Shown here: piece by piece, positions 61,501-64,000 of the stretch
Layout of the letters: every line of letters begins with the position of its first letter
How positions within the stretch are numbered: position 1 is the first letter of the stretch
Assembly: GCA_947469885.1 (NCBI GenBank)
Contig: CANIQT010000006.1
Coordinates: 104,016-168,015 of the forward strand
Source of the DNA: Bacteroidota bacterium
Lineage (GTDB): Bacteria; Bacteroidota; Bacteroidia; 2-12-FULL-35-15
DNA: 64,000 bases
Direction of reading: 5' to 3'
The notes under the pieces: generated by a model
Databases searched by the model: none
What the model saw: the letters and a program-made list of their open reading frames with translations, nothing else
What the model was told of the DNA's origin: nothing
Program-made: the position numbers and the translations under genes

Positions 61501-62118
61501 TACATCAGGTATAGCGGCTTGTGATGTAGCTCCTTGTGTTGTTCCAGTGGTTGGAGTTAAACAGGCATCAGCAGGTGCTTCAGGGAAAATTGTAGTTGCA
61601 TTAGAACAATTGTCGTTTAAAGGAGTAGCGTTCACACATAAATTAGAAAGTGCCATTGTTCCTCCGGCAGTGTTAGAGTAATTTGTTACTTTTATAAGAT
61701 AAGTTCCTGCTGCAAGACTGGTCATTACCAATGCTTCCGTTTGAATTCCATCTGCTGTGGTTGCATTAGCGCATCCTAATTGCGCACCACAGCCCGAAGC
61801 AATACACTGAATAATCAAGTTAGAAGTAGAACTAGTGGCCGATCCAGCTATGGTAACATTTTGTAATATTGGATTAACAAAGGAATACCATCCATCTCTT
61901 CTGTACGTACCAGAAATACATGTCGGAACCACACCATCAGTTGTTGTGTTTGTAAAGCTAATATTTCCAGTGCAATATGGTATTGCTCCAGTTCCCCCTA
62001 AAGCAACCGCAGTAGCACAACTTCCACCAGGAGGTTGTGCATTTATTTTGTAAAAAGAAAACAACAAAACCAATAGTATTACTATCAGCCGTGTGTAATT
62101 AAAAGTGCAATTACTCAT
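58597..62118 (-). CDS. Giant secreted modular protein, 1173 aa
   Basis: A signal peptide (to about NAQPP) is followed by about seven modules of about 130 residues, each with NDxCxxAxxL, a Cys-containing GTTxxA segment, a DDVWYTFT core and a YxVRVYDYxxxxxxFTIC end. Repeated cores include DDVWYTFNSTSSTHVITVTP, DDDVWYTFTGSG and DDVWFTFTTTA. The modules resemble beta-sandwich PPC/CBM-like surface domains. The C-terminus (about 1030-1173) has PLPIELLWFTGE and ends in a shortened T9SS-type sorting signal (VTNMLGQDVPLDY, LRLIYYSNGAVVKKLG). Adhesion or binding of polymers is likely. Confidence 0.88.
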   Translation of the reverse strand: MSNCTFNYTRLIVILLVLLFSFYKINAQPPGGSCATAVALGGTGAIPYCTGNISFTNTTTDGVVPTCISGTYRRDGWYSFVNPILQNVTIAGSATSSTSNLIIQCIASGCGAQLGCANATTADGIQTEALVMTSLAAGTYLIKVTNYSNTAGGTMALSNLCVNATPLNDNCSNATTIFPEAPADACLTPTTGTTQGATSQAAIPDVCVGTINSNNDDVWYTFNSTSSTHVITVTPSGGLNVVFEVYSSNPCAGGGTSINCTLGFGSGGIATTTLTGLAFPAQYWIRVYDVNDYIYPFTDFSICIQTPPVNDDCANATNLTSTATCSPTAGSVNVSSDSGVPIGGLCGGGTPDDDVWYTFTGSGPSNTISITASANFDPAFEVFTGTCGALTSVFCNATGLNQGTTISSSVPTTLGTIYYVRVFDYNFAYDVTSPTFTICIINPPPLNDDCTGAFNLTPITLNCVANANQLAGTTNNGTQSLIGCSGNADDDVWFTFTTTATVSQPYLISVTGNGTFDPVFQVYSGACPGTAVAATCTNATGAGGTESLTLTAGVQLAVSTTYHVRVYDAGTGYPSNTTFTICVTIPPIPPGNDNCGGVTALTPLTTNCVNNANMRTGTVNGASQTLAGCSGNANDDVWYTFTTTATANQPYLITGVGNGTFDPVVQVFSGSCGGTSVSCLNATGAGGTESVTLTAGVQLTVSTQYWIRVYDAGAGYPSNTTFTICVTIPTPPPANDPCASATPLTPGFTCVTTAGTVGGATADGYAACTGTPSDDVWYSFWASTTSAVVTVTGSAGFNPVIQVFQGSCGGTSINCTNANGVNQGEVANLAGLTTFTQYFVRIYDFTGSPSTYTFTICITSPAVVAADCSTAYSICSNFTFHVTPNGIGSVQDLPTYGSTGNPFGCMGQLEQNSTWWLVNISGSGSLEFTLGIGMQSSFLDWIMYPYNGNCAALPGGTIAPSRCNYNATTTGGTGIVSAVPVGGNAGNYSQPALPVTAGQQYVVCFNNWSGITANIPLVFGGTASVSCVAPLPIELLWFTGETKKDGTNLIKWATATETNNDYFIVKRSLDAVNWESIGTLQGAGTSVIEHNYEFIDNSPPNTVNYYRLTQVDYNGMAFMFNVVSLDNSNGPAGTIIKVTNMLGQDVPLDYDGLRLIYYSNGAVVKKLGESYSK

Positions 62119-62211
62119 TGTTATGTCTTAAAATATTCATGTTTTTGTTCTTTATATATATAGACGCAAAAAATACCAAAATAGTTGCAAAGCAAAAGTA
62201 GAAATAATAAT

Positions 62212-63873
62212 TTATTTTCCAAGTTTTTTTATAACTCCTCCGTCAGAATAATAAATTAATCTTAAACCCTCATATTCTTCTGATACATTTTGTCCTAGTA
62301 AATTTGTAACTTTTAATATTACTGCTACTCCATGTGAGTTATTTATTGAAACTATTCCTGATGGTAATGATTGTCCGTTATAATCAACTTGAACTAGTCG
62401 GTAATAATTTATAGTATTTGGAGGGTTGTTGTCTCGTAACTGGTAATCGATGGAAGAAACAGAATTACCAGCACCTTGCACAATCCCTATATTTTCCCAG
62501 TTTAACCCATCTGTACTTCTGGTCATCACAAAGTAATCGTTGTTAGTTTCAGTTGCTGTTGTCCAAAATAATAAGTTGGTTCCATCTTTTTGTTTTTCAC
62601 CAGTAAACGATACAAGTTCAATTGGTAACGGAGAACAAGTAACTCCTGCTGTTCCTCCAAAAACTAGAGGAACAGTGGTAGTTAAACCACTCCAGTTGGT
62701 AAAGCAGATAACATATTGTTGCCCCGCTAACACAGCGAGTGGAGGTTCGTAATTATTGGGATTTCCTCCACCAGGAATTACAGATACACAACCTGTTCCT
62801 CCGCTTGCCTGGGCGTTCCAGTTACATCTTACAGGAGCAATGGTTCCACCAGGCAACTGTGCACAGGTAGTTGGTGTGTATGGATACATTATCCAGTCAG
62901 TAAATCCTGTTTGAGTGCCCACACCCAACGTGAATTCAAGACTTCCTGATGCAGAAATATTTACTATCCACCAGGTGGAGTTAATTTCTCCACCTAACAA
63001 ACACCCTGAATGATCTGTTCCCCAAGGGCTCATGATAGCATCACCTAAAGTATATATAGGGTTTCCAAAAGAACCGGACGTAGGGATATCATTAACAAAC
63101 CCAACTCCAGTAGGACTTATAGAAAAACTTGCATTTGTACATATATTGTATCCGGTGTTGCAGTCGCTCGCAACAATTACAGGAGTAACCACACATATTG
63201 CAAATGTAAACGAAGTGGGTGCTCCCGAAAAATCATACACCCTTATCCAATATTGATTACCGATTGTTATTCCTGTCCAAGCATTTGTCTCGTTTCCTCC
63301 TATTCCGGTGGCATTGATACAGCCAAGAGATGTGCCTGCACCCCCGCAGGGATTGGAAGAGAATAGTTCATACACAATATTTATTCCTGCCGAACCATTA
63401 ACAGTAATTGTTTGAGTAGTTCCTGTTGCCAGAAAGGTGTACCACACATCCCCTGTAACAACCCCCCCGCAATTTGCAGGATAAGATTGGGAGGAGGAGA
63501 GAACTGTTCCTGATGTTAAAACGCAGGTGGTGTTTGGTGTTAATGCAATAGCTCCGCTGCAAGGGTCATTTATGGGCGGAGTAGAAACACAAATGGTAAA
63601 CGTGTTACACACGGAACTGCCTGTAAAATCATAAACACGCACCCAATAGGTTAAACCTACCGTAAGTCCTGATAAGGTTAATGTTTCTGTTCCTCCGGCT
63701 CCTAAAACATTTGCACATCCTATTGAAGTACCGCCACAGGAAGTGGAAAACGCCTGAATGACTACATTCATGGAAGCACAAGGAACAACATGAACCACAT
63801 TGGTGGTGGAGGTTGCCACAAAATTATACCACACATCATTGTTGGGGGTACCACCACAACTGTTCGGAAGAAA
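62212..63873 (-). pseudogene. 5'-truncated modular secreted protein gene
   Basis: The frame encodes the same modules as the 1173-residue neighbour (CGGTPNNDVWYNF, NDPCSGAIALTPNT, DVWYTFLATGTTQTI, the closing PLPIELVSFTGE and the same C-terminal sorting-type tail). It has no signal peptide and no ATG: an in-frame TAA at 63874-63876 precedes FLPNSCGG, and upstream sequence is unrelated. A GTG at 63834 is the only early start and would begin in mid-module. The gene was probably cut by an insertion or a rearrangement whose junction is at about 63855-63876. Confidence 0.75.
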
Positions 63874-64000
63874 TTATTTAGGAGGTTTTCCGAATTTTTT
63901 TTCAAATATATCAAGGCTTCCACCACATTGAACTACAATTTCTCTTACCAAAGATTTTTCAAGTTCCTGAACAAATTTTTGTTTCATTATCTTAAAACCA
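63874..64000 (-). CDS. C-terminal fragment of an unidentified protein at the window edge
   Basis: The frame is open from the right edge to a TAA at 63874 and encodes GFKIMKQKFVQELEKSLVRE, then IVVQCGGSLDIFEKKFGKPPK. The composition (Lys/Glu-rich, no secretion signal) differs from the modular protein it abuts. It could be the end of a transposase or other mobile-element protein; I do not recognise it. The rest lies outside the window. Confidence 0.45.
   Translation of the reverse strand, partial: GFKIMKQKFVQELEKSLVREIVVQCGGSLDIFEKKFGKPPK

Noticed and set aside
61301..61681. 126-codon frame opposite the giant modular protein
   Set aside because: Antisense of repeated modules; similar frames recur opposite each module.

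Overview
The window is a stretch of Bacteroidota chromosome. It is AT-rich and uses the standard code. It carries many secreted proteins with a type IX secretion (T9SS) C-terminal sorting domain, lipoproteins with an early Cys, -7 boxes of the TAnnTTTG type, almost no Shine-Dalgarno sites, and a Bacteroidetes-type tyrosine recombinase. The genus cannot be fixed from the sequence alone.

Bases 1 to about 7900 look like the right-hand part of an integrated mobile element that abuts the 3' end of a tRNA-Ser(GCU) gene (7901-7990, minus strand). Reading left from the tRNA it holds a control region of repeated GTTACC motifs, an integrase, a small minus-strand cassette (a possible RteC-like protein, a HTH/excisionase-like protein and four unknown small proteins), and on the plus strand a 612-residue protein with palm-polymerase motifs. 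That protein resembles the transposon/virus-encoded family-A polymerases (TV-Pol). It is preceded by a structured leader, about 4.5 copies of a 52-bp tandem repeat, an unknown 189-residue protein and 29-bp direct repeats. The left end of the element lies outside the window. This is the best candidate for a little-described system here.

Bases 8.1-20 kb are mostly ordinary chromosome: a POT-family peptide transporter, a VapBC-like toxin-antitoxin pair, dipeptidyl peptidase IV, a small T9SS protein, a MORN-repeat protein joined to mnmA, a lipoprotein, a subtilase, cinA and a LuxR-type response regulator. Bases 20-27.6 kb hold two genes with related leaders, a small Fn3-like protein and a large T9SS protein built of beta-roll repeats plus a tail-fibre type S74 chaperone domain. 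A 12-copy 21-bp tandem array and two strong terminators lie among them, followed by two GT-C-like membrane proteins.

Bases 28-34.7 kb are a minus-strand block of small membrane proteins: an alpha/beta hydrolase, DgkA-like kinase, DUF1361, a DUF4153/DUF4173-like protein with leucine-rich repeats, a Coq4-like protein and a winged-helix regulator. The regulator is associated with two perfect TACTTTG-N5-CAAAGTA dyads. This block also holds an expanding hairpin repeat. Bases 34.8-45 kb are housekeeping: cdaA, a TPR lipoprotein, def, ruvX, dapD, a family 9 glycosyltransferase, tsaC, an 'asparagine synthetase B'-type secreted protein, dnaB, a PhnP-like hydrolase and fahA.

Bases 45-64 kb return to accessory and surface genes: a T9SS adhesin-like protein, a second 21-bp array, two tandem paralogues of unknown function, a HTH protein plus a 317-residue protein lying between two copies of a dispersed repeat, a cytochrome-c-like lipoprotein, an AddA/RecB-like helicase-nuclease, a second subtilase and two giant modular secreted proteins. 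The last of these is broken at its 5' end by an in-frame stop and unrelated sequence at the window edge.
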